From assembly GCA_963763135.1 (NCBI GenBank), contig CAVXNJ010000012.1, positions 496,001-560,000 of the forward strand: a DNA stretch of 64,000 nt. The letters are read 5' to 3'. A program made the position numbers and the translations under genes. Under the pieces are notes generated by a model. The model was not told the origin of the DNA and made no database searches. It worked only from the letters and a program-made list of their open reading frames with translations. Shown piece after piece: positions 55,579-64,000 of the stretch (its first letter is position 1; each line of letters starts with the position of its first letter). This stretch comes from JANMZO01 sp963763135. GTDB lineage: Bacteria > Actinomycetota > Acidimicrobiia > Acidimicrobiales > JANYDT01.

Positions 55579-55666
55579 GCGGTTTGGTGCGCGGGTCAGT
55601 GTTCGACGGGGTTCACGGTTGGTCGCGCGTGAATCGGGTGAATCGCGATGAGTCGGTGAAATCTCC

Positions 55667-56884
55667 ATGAGCCCCACCTCGCCCAGACCGCCTCTGCGGA
55701 GGCTCGCGGGTCTAACCGTCGCCGCTGTCACCGTAACACTAAGTGCACTTACGAGTTCCTGCACGAAAAATCCGGACACCCAGCCCAACGCGGTTTTCGT
55801 AACCACCACAGTCACCACCAAACAGCCCGTCGATGACGGCTCCACCACGGTTCCCGCGGAGACCCCGAAGCTTTCGGGTTTGTGTCCCGACCCGCTCGTC
55901 GTACAACTCGACGGGCCGTTCGACATGTGGTCATTGCCCTGGACCGCAATGGAGTCAATCGATGGAACGTCGATCAACGGTTCATACAGCGCGCTTATGG
56001 TTAACCCCATCGACCGGACCCCTACCGGGATTCGACTCGAGCTTCGTCAGGCTCTGCCCGCCGGCAAGACCGTGGCGCAGGTACTGCGCGACGACCGCAC
56101 CGTCCATCTCGGTTCGGTGTCGACCGACCTCGGCATAGCCGACCGTTCGGCCGCGCCGCTCGCGTACCTGACGGCACCGTGGCTCCATGATGACCGGATC
56201 GTTTGGTGGAACGCGACGGCAACCAACGCCAGCGCATCAAACGACGCATTGTCGCTCGCCGAGCTCACGCTCGATCCGACCGTCACCGTCACCGGCGCAA
56301 TAACCGATCCGGCCATCGCCTATCTCGTCGGAAGCAGCCTCGTGGGTCGAAAGCAGCTCACCGACCAACCCGGAACCATCCAGTTCGGTCAGTTCCTCTC
56401 CGACCCGGCCGGATGGCTTTCGGGCATCGGGAACCGCCGGTGGCAGTTTCTGACCGAAACCGGATGGTCGCCCTACCCTCACGCCGTGGCTACGAATCCG
56501 TCGCTGGTCGCCCCGCTCAAGGCGTGCTTCGAAGCGTTGGTACCGATACTGCAACAAGCCGTGGTGGAAATCTCGAAGGAACCGGAACGTATGGTGGCCA
56601 ATCTCGTCGAGATCGCAACCCGAAGCGGTCAGGCACTGAGCCCGGAACTGATCATGTCGAATCTGCGGGCGGCAATCGATAACGGCCTGCTGAACAACGT
56701 CGACGGGCTGACCGTGGCGGAGGTGACTCCGGCCCGCATCGAACAGGCACTCCGGGCCGATGCGACAAGTCGCCGGGCTCGGGGGCTGAGTGCCCCGTCG
56801 GTCAACAAGGTTCGTCAGGAAGCGAAGGCGATGATCGCCGACTTCACGACCAACGACCTCGCGGTGCAAACCGGCGAGTCGTAA
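55667..56884 (+). CDS. Lipoprotein of unknown function
   Basis: The 405-residue product has a signal peptide with lipobox (LTSSC, Cys32) and a Thr-rich linker to about residue 65. A mixed alpha/beta domain contains GLCPDPLVVQLDGPFDMWS near residue 72 and several helices in the last 130 residues. This might be a periplasmic binding-like fold, but I recognise no family. It lies between the amidohydrolase and EEP-family genes on the same strand. Confidence 0.7.
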   Translation: MSPTSPRPPLRRLAGLTVAAVTVTLSALTSSCTKNPDTQPNAVFVTTTVTTKQPVDDGSTTVPAETPKLSGLCPDPLVVQLDGPFDMWSLPWTAMESIDGTSINGSYSALMVNPIDRTPTGIRLELRQALPAGKTVAQVLRDDRTVHLGSVSTDLGIADRSAAPLAYLTAPWLHDDRIVWWNATATNASASNDALSLAELTLDPTVTVTGAITDPAIAYLVGSSLVGRKQLTDQPGTIQFGQFLSDPAGWLSGIGNRRWQFLTETGWSPYPHAVATNPSLVAPLKACFEALVPILQQAVVEISKEPERMVANLVEIATRSGQALSPELIMSNLRAAIDNGLLNNVDGLTVAEVTPARIEQALRADATSRRARGLSAPSVNKVRQEAKAMIADFTTNDLAVQTGES

Positions 56885-56947
56885 ACGACGCCCGGTCACA
56901 TGGTTCTGGTCGCGGCCCGTGACCACAACACCCGCAGGCGTGACACG

Positions 56948-57880
56948 ATGAAGTGGATGGCGCGCAGACGATTTGTTGATTTCGTTGATGATGCCCTCGA
57001 CGCGGCCGGCCTCACCGCGCCGGCGTGGTCGGTCGGCGCGCTCGGTCTTGCGGCCGGCGTGTGGACCTTTCGCCCACTTCGACCGGTCGCGATCGGACTC
57101 GGCATGGTTGCGGCGGCCGGGGCGGCGGTAACGGTGGCGCCGCGCCGACCCCAGCACGGCACCCAAACCGCCGATGTTGACGGGTCAGCACCACCGGCAA
57201 CGATTCGGGTCGCCGCGGCGAACGTCTGGGTTGACAACCAAAGCCCGGACTCGGTGATCGGTGACCTGCTCGCGCTCGATGCCGATGTTCTCGTCGTATC
57301 GGAGCTCACCTCCGACCTGCACCATCTGCTGGTCAGGCACTTCCCCCACGCAATGGCGATAGAGCTTGATGCGCCCGAGACCAATTTCGCCCACGGTGTC
57401 TACTCGCGCTATCCGTTGCCGGGGGCGCGCCACGCCCAGGAGATCGCCGGTCAGGCCATCGTCGCCCGGGTTGCTTCACCCGAGCCGTTCTGGCTGTATG
57501 CGCTGCACCTGCCAAGACCCGTGATGTTCGGGCCGTTGGGCTGGGGTCTCATCCGCCCCGAAGGGCTGCGCAACGCCGTCGACGACGTGTTGGCGCTTGC
57601 CGCTCGGAATGACGGGGCGGTGATCATCACCGGCGACCTGAACCTCTCCGACCGCACCCCGGGATATCGGGCGCTCGCACGGAGACACCGAGACGCGATG
57701 CGAGCGGGTTGGGCCCGCACCACCTATGGCGAACACCTGATCTGGAAGGCGACACTGCTACGAATAGACCACCTCTTCGTGTCGCGCCACTGGTCGGTCG
57801 CGAACGCACGCCGGGTCAACATCACCGGTTCGGATCACCAGGCGATCGTCGCCGACGTGGGTCCTGGACCGATGAATTAG
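56948..57880 (+). CDS. Endonuclease/exonuclease/phosphatase-family membrane protein
   Basis: From the ATG at 56948 the product has about 310 residues: two membrane helices near the N-terminus, then an EEP domain with RVAAANVWVDN, VLVVSELTSD (Glu), ITGDLNLSDRTPGY, RIDHLFVS and the final GSDHQAIVADV. The active site would face the outside. The function is presumably hydrolysis of a phosphodiester; the substrate is unknown. It ends 7 bases from the convergent FAD oxidoreductase. Confidence 0.85.
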   Translation: MKWMARRRFVDFVDDALDAAGLTAPAWSVGALGLAAGVWTFRPLRPVAIGLGMVAAAGAAVTVAPRRPQHGTQTADVDGSAPPATIRVAAANVWVDNQSPDSVIGDLLALDADVLVVSELTSDLHHLLVRHFPHAMAIELDAPETNFAHGVYSRYPLPGARHAQEIAGQAIVARVASPEPFWLYALHLPRPVMFGPLGWGLIRPEGLRNAVDDVLALAARNDGAVIITGDLNLSDRTPGYRALARRHRDAMRAGWARTTYGEHLIWKATLLRIDHLFVSRHWSVANARRVNITGSDHQAIVADVGPGPMN

Positions 57881-57887
57881 AGGCGGG

Positions 57888-59477
57888 CTACTTCCGGCTA
57901 GCGAGGATCGCCGTCGCCGCGTTGCGGCCGGGTGCCCCCCAGATGCCGGCTCCGGGGAAGGTCGCGGCACCCGTGAGAAACAGTCCCGCGACCGGCGTTT
58001 CGTAGCGGGTCTGTTCACGGTTGCGCCCGAGCAATGCGGTGATCGGTGTGCCGGCGAAGGACGGGGCGTGGCCCCTGGTCATCGACAACTCGCGCTCGTA
58101 GTCGACCGGACCCATGAGACGCCACGACTTGACGTGTTCGTGGAACGGTCGCCCGTCGGCCATCTCAACCAGTTCCGATACCCGGGTGAGCCAGCGCTCC
58201 GGTTCCTTGGATCCGTTCCACCCGCCCTGGAGCGCGTACGGGGTCCAGAGCACTTCGAGGCTGAACACTTCGTCGCCTGAGCCGAGACCCGACGCGACCG
58301 AGGGATCCAGCACCGACGGCAACTGCACCAGCAACTGCGGGCGATCCGCGATCCGCCCTTCCCCCTTCGCCGCATGATCGATCCCGATGTCGGCGAGTGA
58401 CTTCGAAACGATCATCGACGGAGTGATCGCGTGTTGCCCCTGCAGGCCGAGCGCCCCGAGCATCGCGTCGCTCACGGCCCGGATCCGGTAGCGGGCGTCG
58501 ACGACGGCGTCGACCTTCGCCTCGTAGCCGTCATGGGGAGGAACGGAACGGTAGCGCTCGATGAGCGCGTTGGCTTCCGCGGGTGGGTCTTTGAGCCAGT
58601 TGACGAGCGCCGAACGGGGGTCACCGGCCGCCACCACGATCGGGGCGACGATCTCCTCGCCCGTGCTGAGCGTCACGCCCCGCACCGCCGTGCCTTCGCA
58701 GAGAATTCGCTCCACCCGGGCCGATGTTCGCAGGGTCCCGCCAGCGGCCTCGAACGCACCGAGAATCGAGTCGGGCAAGGCGCCGCTCCCGCCGACCGGA
58801 CGACCGATCTGGACCGAGTGCCGGAACGCGTAGCCGAGGGCCCCGAGCCCGGTGCCGGGTGTCTCCGGCGAGACTCCCCACACCGACGGACCGGCGGTCA
58901 CGAGGGGTCCACGGAGCTGCTCGGCCGTGAAGAACGACCGGATCACGTCGCCGACACTGCGCTTCGACCAGTTCATCAGCGTTGGAATGGCCTTGGCCGC
59001 GGTTACGGGCTGACGCAGCATCTTCTTCGTCACCGTGCCGGGCGTTGGCAGATCCTGCGCGATGTCGATGACCATGCGGGCGACCGGCAGCGCGGCCTTG
59101 AGATACCGGCGGTAGTTCTCGGCCTCGTTCGGGTAGCTGAAGTTCAGCGAAGCGATGGTTCGTTCGACATCGTTGAACAGGAACCACCCGGGCGACCCGT
59201 CGTATTGCACGTTGAGGTACGACGGGTCGATGTCGAGGTAGCGGAGCCCGTGGTTCGCGAGGTTGAGTTCCTCGGCGATCGGGGTGGTGCGGACCATGGC
59301 GTGGTCACAGTTACAGATGTTCACCTTGGCCCCGCCGAGCACCGTCTCCGTGGCGGCGCATCCGCCCACATGTGATCGGGCTTCGATGAGAAGGGTCTTT
59401 ATCCCGGCCTTTGCTAAGTACGCAGCACATATGAGTCCGTTGTGTCCGGCACCGACGACAATTGCTCCGTAGTCCAT
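57888..59477 (-). CDS. FAD-dependent oxidoreductase, phytoene desaturase-like
   Basis: The 529-residue product opens with a dinucleotide-binding motif (IVVGAGHNGLICAAYLAKAG) and ends with GLFLTGAATFPGAGIWGAPG, both typical of the phytoene desaturase/CrtI-PYROXD2 group. GGSGALPDSILGAFEAAGG lies in the middle. No carotenoid gene is adjacent, so a carotenoid role is not supported. It probably oxidises or isomerises a lipophilic substrate. Confidence 0.88.
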   Translation of the reverse strand: MDYGAIVVGAGHNGLICAAYLAKAGIKTLLIEARSHVGGCAATETVLGGAKVNICNCDHAMVRTTPIAEELNLANHGLRYLDIDPSYLNVQYDGSPGWFLFNDVERTIASLNFSYPNEAENYRRYLKAALPVARMVIDIAQDLPTPGTVTKKMLRQPVTAAKAIPTLMNWSKRSVGDVIRSFFTAEQLRGPLVTAGPSVWGVSPETPGTGLGALGYAFRHSVQIGRPVGGSGALPDSILGAFEAAGGTLRTSARVERILCEGTAVRGVTLSTGEEIVAPIVVAAGDPRSALVNWLKDPPAEANALIERYRSVPPHDGYEAKVDAVVDARYRIRAVSDAMLGALGLQGQHAITPSMIVSKSLADIGIDHAAKGEGRIADRPQLLVQLPSVLDPSVASGLGSGDEVFSLEVLWTPYALQGGWNGSKEPERWLTRVSELVEMADGRPFHEHVKSWRLMGPVDYERELSMTRGHAPSFAGTPITALLGRNREQTRYETPVAGLFLTGAATFPGAGIWGAPGRNAATAILASRK

Positions 59478-59774
59478 GGCCCCAGCCTGGCAGAAATATC
59501 GCGGGTAACTAGATTGACCTGATCAATACCGTCGTCGGCTCGTTGGACTGGCCGGCCCGGGACCCCGACGTGGGCGAATAGTGAATCTGCCCACGCCATC
59601 GGGAGCCGTTTCGCGCTGTCGCGCTGAGCGCGTTGGGCACGACCCGTTACCGGCCAAAGCACTCGATTTTCAACCACGCAGCGCGAGTGCTTCGTGGTTG
59701 ATGCGCCCGGCACCCCAACGCTCCGAGGCGGATTCTTCAGCGACGATCCCAAGCGCGCCTACGATGTAAAGCCC
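59478..59774. other. Upstream region of the VanW-type gene
   Basis: Divergent gap of about 297 bases. It contains interleaved inverted repeats at 59657-59700 (see next feature) and no other recognisable signal. The VanW frame is open from 59694, but that stretch does not look like protein. Confidence 0.5.
59657..59700. promoter_or_regulatory. Interleaved inverted repeats upstream of VanW-type gene
   Basis: AAGCACTCG (59657-59665) pairs with CGAGTGCTT (59684-59692), and CAACCACG (59671-59678) pairs with CGTGGTTG (59693-59700). The pairs overlap, so only one hairpin can form at a time, as in a switch. The last arm ends 74 bases before the ATG. The role is inferred. Confidence 0.5.
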
Positions 59775-61811
59775 ATGTCGCGAAGAGTCCTCAAGCCGTT
59801 TCTCTTCGTCGCGATCCTGTTGGCGGCGCTTGTCGTTCTGCTCGTGTTTGCGGCGAAAGACGCCCAGAGTTACAAAGGCCGGGTCGCACGCAACGTGTTC
59901 ATCGGTGGCGTCGACGTCAGCGGAAAGACCCCTGAGGAACTCGACCTCGCGATCGATGAGATCGAGCAGCAACTCCGGATCACGCCAGTTCGAATCGCGA
60001 CATTCGACGGCGGGTTCGAGGCACCGGGCGCTTCGTTCGGGCTCACGATCGACCGCCCCGAAATGCGGATCCGAGCTCTTGAAGCGCAGCGTCCGGCGGG
60101 GCCCTTTGCCCGGCTGAGCCGGTATTTCCAATCCTATGTGCACAAAGAACAGGTCCCGCTGGTGGCGAAAGCCGATAGGGCGACGACGGCCAAGACACTC
60201 AGCGAACGCGAGGGCAGCAAGCGCCGTGACCCAGTTGACCCTCAGCTTCGGGTCCGCAACGGAGCATTTGCGGTGCTGCCCGGAAGCGACGGCGAAGGCA
60301 TCGATGTCGACGCGTTGACCAGCCAACTCGCCCTCGCCGCCGCCACGGCGAAGGATTCGATCACGATCGAGGCAAACCGCGTTCCCCTTCCTTCGCGCTT
60401 CACCAACGCCGAGTTGACCCGGCTGGTCGATCTGGCCACCAGCCGCACCGCGAATCCGATTCCGATCATCTCCGACGGAACGGCCTACCAGATCTCTTCG
60501 GAGAAGCTCCGTGCGTGGGTGACCCCGAAGATCAACGACCGGCTGCTCGAGCTTCGACTCGACGAAACGAAGACCTTCGAAGGCCTACAGGAAATCCTCG
60601 GAAAGATCCCGCGGCCCGCAGTCGACGCGCAGATTACGATCAGCGACACCGGCCAGGTTGTTTCGACACCGTCGTCGACCGGTTACGCGTGCTGTGCCCC
60701 CGACTCCGTCCGCCGTCTGGAACGGGCGCTGGCCGGCGCAACCACCCTGCCGGTGGAGATCGACCTGCAGACCCTTGAGCCCAAGGTCACGACCGAGGAA
60801 TTGGCGTCGTACAAGATCACCGAACCCATCGGAACGTTCACGACGAAGCACAAGGCCGGTGAAGACCGGGTGAAGAACATTCACCGGATCGCCGACCTCG
60901 TCCGGGGCCAGATCATTCCGCCCGGAAAGACCTTCTCGCTGAACGGCTTCGTCGGGCAACGCACCCCGGAGAAGGGTTTCGTGGAAGCACACGTCATCGA
61001 AGACGGCGTGTTCAAAGACTCCTTCGGCGGTGGCATCAGCCAGTTCACCACCACGCTGTTCAACGCGGCCTTTTTCGGTGGTCTCGACATCCCGGCATAC
61101 AAGGCCCACAGCATCTACATCAGCCGGTACCCGTTCGGTCGGGAGGCGACGCTGTCCTGGGAACAACCCGACCTCAAGATCCGCAACAGCACTCCCTACG
61201 GCGTGCTGATCTGGCCGACGTACACGGCCTCGAGCATCACGGTCACCCTGTACTCGACCGAGTTCGTAAAGGGTGAGGCCGCCGAACCCGAGGTGACGAT
61301 GCGCGGCGAGTGCAAGGTCGTCAAGACCGTGCGCACCCGCACCTATGTCGACGGAACCACGAAGAAGGACACGTTCCGGGCCGAGTACCTGCCGAAGGAA
61401 GGTGTCGGCTGCGACGGCAACCCGACGCTCGGCGCGACCACCACGACCCTCGAACCGCCGCCCACGACCCAGCCCGAGACCACCACCGACACGGCAGCCT
61501 CGTCTGACACCGGCGCTCCGGCTCCGACGACCACCGAAGGCAACAGCACCCCCGCCGCTACGGTCGCGACGACCAAGTCGACGAAGCCGGCATCCGAGCC
61601 GTCGGGTTCCACCAACCCGCCCCGGGTGGAAGCAGGCGTGACCACCAAGGCGCCGAAGCCGACGACCGCCGAACCGGCGGCCAGCAAGCCCCCGAAGACC
61701 GAGAAGCCCGCGACGGAACCGAAACCGACGGAGCCGAAACCAACGGAGCCACAACCCGATCCCGGACCCGTCGTCGTCCCCGTCGCACCCCCGGTAACCG
61801 GCGTCGGCTGA
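59775..61811 (+). CDS. VanW-family cell wall-associated protein
   Basis: The 678-residue product has a membrane helix at residues about 8-27, a PG-binding-like region with RNVFIGGVDVSGKTPEELDL (a YoaR-type N-terminal domain), and the VanW domain (about 400-525) with PPGKTFSLNGFVGQRTPEKG and SFGGGISQFTTTLFNA. The last 130 residues are Pro/Thr/Lys-rich and would span the wall. The role of VanW is not established. The ATG at 59775 is chosen. Confidence 0.9.
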   Translation: MSRRVLKPFLFVAILLAALVVLLVFAAKDAQSYKGRVARNVFIGGVDVSGKTPEELDLAIDEIEQQLRITPVRIATFDGGFEAPGASFGLTIDRPEMRIRALEAQRPAGPFARLSRYFQSYVHKEQVPLVAKADRATTAKTLSEREGSKRRDPVDPQLRVRNGAFAVLPGSDGEGIDVDALTSQLALAAATAKDSITIEANRVPLPSRFTNAELTRLVDLATSRTANPIPIISDGTAYQISSEKLRAWVTPKINDRLLELRLDETKTFEGLQEILGKIPRPAVDAQITISDTGQVVSTPSSTGYACCAPDSVRRLERALAGATTLPVEIDLQTLEPKVTTEELASYKITEPIGTFTTKHKAGEDRVKNIHRIADLVRGQIIPPGKTFSLNGFVGQRTPEKGFVEAHVIEDGVFKDSFGGGISQFTTTLFNAAFFGGLDIPAYKAHSIYISRYPFGREATLSWEQPDLKIRNSTPYGVLIWPTYTASSITVTLYSTEFVKGEAAEPEVTMRGECKVVKTVRTRTYVDGTTKKDTFRAEYLPKEGVGCDGNPTLGATTTTLEPPPTTQPETTTDTAASSDTGAPAPTTTEGNSTPAATVATTKSTKPASEPSGSTNPPRVEAGVTTKAPKPTTAEPAASKPPKTEKPATEPKPTEPKPTEPQPDPGPVVVPVAPPVTGVG

Positions 61812-62101
61812 GGCTGTATCTGACGGTGCTGGGCCCCGCCTCCGCTAGCGCTCGCCCGCACTCTCGACCCTCGCCGGGGCCGCTTGAATCTGACGGTGCT
61901 GGGCCCCGCCTCCGCTAACGCTTCGGCAGCTGACGGTGCTGGGCCCCGCCTCCGCTAGCGCTTCGGCACCCAGCACAAGGCGGCCTCAATCCGGTCTCGC
62001 CAGCCTCGCTCCTCACTCGCTAACGCTCGCTCGCACTCTCGACCCTCGCCGGGGCCGCTTGAATCTGACGGTGCTGGGCCCCGCCGGCTATTGACTCAGT
62101 T
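61812..62101. repeat. Intergenic region with at least four dispersed-repeat copies
   Basis: GGTGCTGGGCCCCGCCTCCG occurs at about 61825, 61897, 61935 and, in part, at 62070. Two copies are followed by GCTTCGGCAGC or GCTTCGGCACCC, and GCACTCTCGACCCTCGCCGG occurs twice. This is the reverse orientation of the repeat family seen at 1, 7.6, 35.7 and 54.0 kb. It separates the VanW-type gene from the convergent gltD. Confidence 0.75.
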
Positions 62102-63566
62102 CTACAGCGTGGCGGCAGAAACGAGGGGTGCGGGGAGCTGAGATTCGCCCATGAGCCACTTGTCGCACGCGGCGGCCGCGCTGCGGCCTTCGGCGATGGC
62201 CCACACGATGAGCGACTGGCCGCGGCCCATGTCACCGGCCACGAACACGCCCTCGACGGACGTGGCGTACGCGGTGTCGCGGGCGACGTTGCCGCGACCG
62301 TCTGAGGGTCACGCCGAACTGCTCGAGGAGCCCGTTGCGCTCGGGACCGACGAAGCCCATGGCGAGGAAGACGTAGTCGACGGGCATCTCGAACTCCGAG
62401 CCTTCGACCTTCTCGAAACTCATCCGGCCGTCGGTGAAGACCTGCTCGACCTCGTGGCCACGAAGGGCAACGAGGTTGCCGTTGCCGTCGCCGACGAACT
62501 CGGTCGTCGTCACCGAGTACACGCGCTCGCCGCCCTCTTCGTGGGCTGACGTGACCTTGTAGAGCATCGGGAACGTCGGCCACGGGTTGGAGGCCGCCCG
62601 GGTGTCAGGTGGGCGGGGCATGATCTCGAACTGGTGAACGCTGATCGCGCCCTGTCGGTGCGCGGTGCCGAGGCAGTCCGCGCCGGTGTCGCCGCCACCG
62701 ATGATGATGACCCGCTTGCCGCTCACGTTGATGGGCGACACGGGCATGTCGCCGTGCTGCACCTTGTTGGCCGGGGTCAGGTAATCCATCGCCCCGTAGA
62801 CGCCACGATTCTCACGGCCGGGAATCGGCAGGTCGCGCGCGGCGGTCGCTCCGCCAGCCAGCACGACGGCGTCGAAGTTCGACTTCAGATCATCGGCCGA
62901 GGGGTGACCCGGCTGGCCGACATGAACCCCGGTCTTGAAGATCGTGCCCTCGGCGCGCATCTGCTCGAGGCGTCGGTCGAGGACCCACTTCTCCATCTTG
63001 AACTCCGGGATGCCGTACCGCAGTAGCCCACCAACGCGGTCAGCACGTTCGTACACGGTCACCTGGTGACCGGCTCGTGTGAGCTGCTGAGCGGTGGCGA
63101 GACCGGCGGGGCCGGAGCCGATGACGGCAACGCGCTTCTCGGTCTTCACCTTCGGAAGCACGGGCTTCACGTTGCCTTCGTCCCACGCCCGGTCGACGAT
63201 CGTGTTTTCGACCTGCTTGATCGTTACGGGATCGTCGTTGATGCCGAGCACACACGCGCCTTCGCACGGGGCCGGGCACAGGCGACCGGTGAACTCAGGA
63301 AAGTTGTTCGTCGCGTGGAGACGCTCGATCGCGTCGTACCAGTCGTTGCGGTAGACGAGATCGTTCCACTCCGGAATGAGGTTTCCGAGCGGGCAGCCGT
63401 TGTGGCAGAACGGAATGCCGCAGTCCATGCAGCGGCCGGCCTGGACCTTGAGGGCCGAGTCGGGGAACGGCTCGTAGACCTCTTTCCAGTCCTTCAGCCG
63501 GATCTGCACGGGGCGGCGCGTCGGCGTGGCGCGGCCGTTCTTGAGGAATCCACCAATCTCACCCAT
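62102..63566 (-). CDS. gltD: Glutamate synthase small subunit (one frameshift)
   Basis: GltD carries electrons from NADPH to the GltB subunit, which makes two glutamates from glutamine and 2-oxoglutarate. The start MGEIGGFLKNGRATPTRRPV fits the family; upstream in-frame sequence encodes repeats. The Cys clusters (CMDCGIPFCHNGCPLGNLIP, CPAPCEGAC) and the FAD motif AVIGSGPAGLATAQQLTRAG are present, as is the NADPH site IIGGGDTGADCLG. The frame breaks at about 62305; removing one base restores FVAGDMGRGQSLIVWAIAEG and a stop at 62102, 487 residues. The upstream gene on the same strand is gltB. Confidence 0.92.
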
Positions 63567-63581
63567 GACGGGCCTCCCGGG

Positions 63582-63626
63582 AAACGTAGGTACACAGAAT
63601 GTCAGTAGGCAAAACGTAGGTACACA
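63582..63626. repeat. Direct repeat 30 bp apart between gltB and gltD
   Basis: AAACGTAGGTACACA occurs at 63582-63596 and 63612-63626, exactly 30 bp apart, in the 105-base gap between the two glt genes. It could be a binding site or a simple duplication. Confidence 0.55.
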
Positions 63627-63671
63627 TAGTGCAAGTGCGCATATCAATCACGATGATCAGTCTCCGGAGGC

Positions 63672-64000
63672 TCAGACGCGGGCGGCGGCCATGATGGCCT
63701 CGTCGACGTCACGGCCTTCGGCTTCGGCTGCGGCCCGGGCCCGGATGACCCGCTTGTAGTCCTGCGGCATGACCTTGTAGAAGTGCCGGATTTCCTCGAT
63801 GAAGTGGGCCAGCACCCGGTCGGCGACGGTCGAACCCGTCTCGGCAAAGTGCTTGCGGATCGTCGCTTCGAGCACTTCGCGGTCTTCGGTGGTGAACGGG
63901 TCGAGGTCGACCATTTCACGGTTGAGCAGCGACGGGAAGACGCCAGTCGGGTCGTACACGTAGGCCACGCCGCCGGACATACCGGCACCGAAGTTACGGC
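63672..64000 (-). CDS. gltB: Glutamate synthase large subunit, 3' end
   Basis: Only the last 109 or so codons are in the window. The visible sequence, MSGGVAYVYDPTGVFPSLLN and EIRHFYKVMPQDYKRVIRAR, matches the end of the GltB C-terminal (GXGXG) domain, where GAGMSGGVAYV is characteristic. The stop is at 63672-63674. It partners with GltD, which follows after 105 bases. Confidence 0.9.
   Translation of the reverse strand, partial: RNFGAGMSGGVAYVYDPTGVFPSLLNREMVDLDPFTTEDREVLEATIRKHFAETGSTVADRVLAHFIEEIRHFYKVMPQDYKRVIRARAAAEAEGRDVDEAIMAAARV

Noticed and set aside
59657..59700. H-type pseudoknot upstream of the VanW-type gene
   Set aside because: The arms are in the right order, but no base separates the third and fourth arms, so the loop crossing the first stem could not form. 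Alternative hairpins are more realistic.
62102..63647. Longer N-terminus for GltD
   Set aside because: The added residues come from the direct repeat at 63582-63626, and the family start MGEIGGFLKNGRATP fits the ATG at 63566.

Overview
The window is high-G+C, gene-dense bacterial chromosome from an actinobacterium, most likely the class Acidimicrobiia (inference). Evidence: a fused 2-oxoglutarate decarboxylase/dehydrogenase (Kgd type), a PknB-like kinase with PASTA repeats, a Tad/Flp pilus locus with separate TadB and TadC, a complete gatCAB operon, a VanW-type wall protein and frequent GTG starts. I see no phage, plasmid, IS element, CRISPR array, rRNA or tRNA.

Layout. 0.5-8.3 kb: a frameshifted lipoprotein, ilvD, a membrane protein, a LysE-type exporter, ligA, a DUF2085 protein and a one-pass membrane protein. 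8.5-10.8 kb: the PASTA kinase. 10.9-18.7 kb: a minus-strand Tad locus read from two Flp pilins through cpaB, cpaE, cpaF and a VWA-TadB fusion to tadC, with a LuxR-type regulator upstream. 19.8-22.4 kb: DUF6328, SCP2, ferredoxin and a secreted protein. 22.6-25.8 kb: gatC-gatA-gatB. 26-30.4 kb: beta-carbonic anhydrase, a large repeat array, a degenerate Rieske lipoprotein, rhomboid, flavin reductase and an AbiEi-DUF559 protein. 30.4-35.5 kb: aminotransferase, a NYN-S1 ribonuclease-like protein with a histone-like tail, HAD and NUDIX hydrolases. 35.7-44.8 kb: MscS channel, galE, kgd, an HTH-membrane-repeat protein, SDR and prs. 44.8-49.6 kb: a second repeat array, ettA, a small membrane protein, nitronate monooxygenase and a FAS1 lipoprotein. 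49.9-61.8 kb: PLP decarboxylase, serine hydrolase, cNMP-binding protein, phosphoribosyltransferase, amidohydrolase, a lipoprotein, an EEP-fold protein, FAD oxidoreductase and VanW protein. 62.1-64 kb: gltD and the 3' end of gltB.

Most genes are housekeeping: branched-chain amino acid synthesis (ilvD), tRNA-Gln/Asn amidation (gatCAB), DNA ligation (ligA), the TCA-cycle step (kgd), PRPP synthesis (prs) and ammonia assimilation (gltBD). The unusual content is mainly between and at the ends of genes. A family of CTCCGGAG box pairs, always 39 bp apart start to start, sits at gene 3' ends and forms two arrays. A second family with a GGTGCCGAAGCG core recurs in at least five intergenic regions. Several genes have tandem duplications that include their own stop codon.

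Four genes (the 5'-most lipoprotein, ligA, kgd, gltD) are each interrupted by a single-base frameshift. Because ligA and kgd are normally needed, base-calling errors are the simplest explanation.
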